In this document: positions 63,371-64,000 of the stretch, in pieces
Position numbering within the stretch: the stretch's first letter is position 1
How the letters are laid out: each line of letters opens with the position of its first letter
Assembly: GCA_023053575.1 (NCBI GenBank)
Contig: JAKZAP010000008.1
Coordinates: 149,001 to 213,000, forward strand
Source of the DNA: Branchinecta lynchi
Taxonomy: Eukaryota > Arthropoda > Branchiopoda > Anostraca > Branchinectidae
DNA length: 64,000 nt
Direction: 5' to 3'
The notes under the pieces: model-generated
Told to the model about the DNA's origin: nothing
The model's database searches: none
What the model saw: the letters and a program-made list of their open reading frames with translations, nothing else
Translations under genes and position numbers: made by a program

Positions 63371-64000
63371 TCGAGTTTGTTCACGCTGGTTAGACACCTA
63401 TTTGTTTAGCAGTCTCTGATGCAGTAGTCGGTACGGTTCTGATTTGTTCACATAGAACTGGTTATCGCCTGGCTCAAACTACGACGTATTGCTTAAAAAC
63501 AATTCTACTCCTTATTTCCTGATATGTGTGAACTTTTCTTCCAGTAAAGTGTCATAAACAATGATAGAAAACTACAAATACTTTCGTTTCACTAAGGTTG
63601 TCAACTGAAGAGTTCCTACTTTCGTTCTATCACCTTCAAGAATTATCGGTGGATCATTAAAAATGGCATATGGCAAAAAATGGCAAACAGCAAGATAACC
63701 CTCACAAATCAACTTTAGGTCTTCTTTCATTATTATTTCCTTTCGTGGTATGTAAAAGAAGAATGTTTGATGCTTGAAATTTTGTCTTCGCCTTGGCGGT
63801 GGGCAATGAGAAAAGGCATACAAACAGCTGAATTCTGGATCAGGGCCAGATTTTAAGAGAACTTCTAGAAGCAGCAGAACTGATAGGTGACAGCGCGCGA
63901 ACGGCTGTTCAGAAAAGATCGTCAATGAGCGGCTGGTCATGACTGCTGAGAAATAAATGATGAAGCAGCAGCCCACAAGGTTTCAGCTCTACTTTAAAGG
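63371..64000. other. Window end; one unassigned minus-strand ORF
   Basis: The minus frame 63976-63572 (134 codons) contains RKEIIMKEDLKLICEGYLAV and DPPIILEGDRTKVGTLQL. This looks more protein-like than most frames here, but I recognise no family and see no supporting exon. Confidence 0.25.

Noticed and set aside
63572..63976. 134-codon minus-strand ORF as a named gene
   Set aside because: Protein-like composition but no family recognised and no splice partners visible, so kept only as unassigned.
1..64000. tRNA, rRNA or bacterial operon features
   Set aside because: No tRNA B-box with matching cloverleaf, no rRNA phrase and no run of uninterrupted prokaryote-like ORFs was found by eye.

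Overview
This is a nuclear genomic window from an invertebrate animal, most likely an ecdysozoan (arthropod or tardigrade-like). The basis is the intron-split genes with GT-AG borders, the large transposon-filled introns and the best-matching protein families. There is no bacterial, phage or CRISPR content. I reconstructed the genes by joining exons by eye in phase.

Gene 1 (+ strand, 3641-52147) is the 3' part of a ClC-1/2-type (CLCN2 / Drosophila ClC-a-like) plasma-membrane chloride channel. Fourteen exons join in a single frame with compatible phases and give about 804 residues plus a stop. They run from the G-V-L-F-S-I-E membrane segment through the remaining helices, CBS domain 1, a long Pro/Ser-rich linker, CBS domain 2 and an acidic tail. 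The first exons, including the gating-glutamate segment, lie upstream of the window. The gene spans about 48.5 kb because its introns (0.67-9.2 kb) are full of transposons.

Gene 2 (- strand, 60765-55691) is complete: four phase-0 exons encode a 276-residue protein with a C-terminal domain resembling that of the mitochondria-eating protein (MIEAP/SPATA18) family. About 0.5 kb from its start codon, in divergent orientation, lies a short + strand ORF (61288-61488) with an AATAAA 40 bases after its stop. It is a weak candidate for a third gene or for the first exon of one.

Everything else is repeats, often nested. There are several 5'-truncated non-LTR retrotransposons (LINEs) whose 3' ends are short 4-5-base microsatellites. 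There are several families of small inverted-repeat elements: a TA-flanked one at 15.0 kb, a hAT-like one at 1.9 kb, one with AAAT duplications at 46.5-50.3 kb split by a LINE, a GTGTTCCACCCT-ended family, a TTAAAGGACC-ended family and several foldbacks. Two related composite families, here called B (about 435-base higher-order tandem) and C (GTCCGTCTG family), share a recurring ATGAAACTTG core. A foldback family seen at about ten places carries a block that matches the CUGANGA / stem / GAAA arrangement of hammerhead ribozymes.

The observations most worth checking are the exact 25-base duplication of an exon end plus splice donor flanking 1.9 kb of repeats (3749-5687), the Phe-to-Leu change in the ClC third filter motif, the hammerhead-like foldback family, the tandem structure of B, and the nested insertions that give a relative age order.
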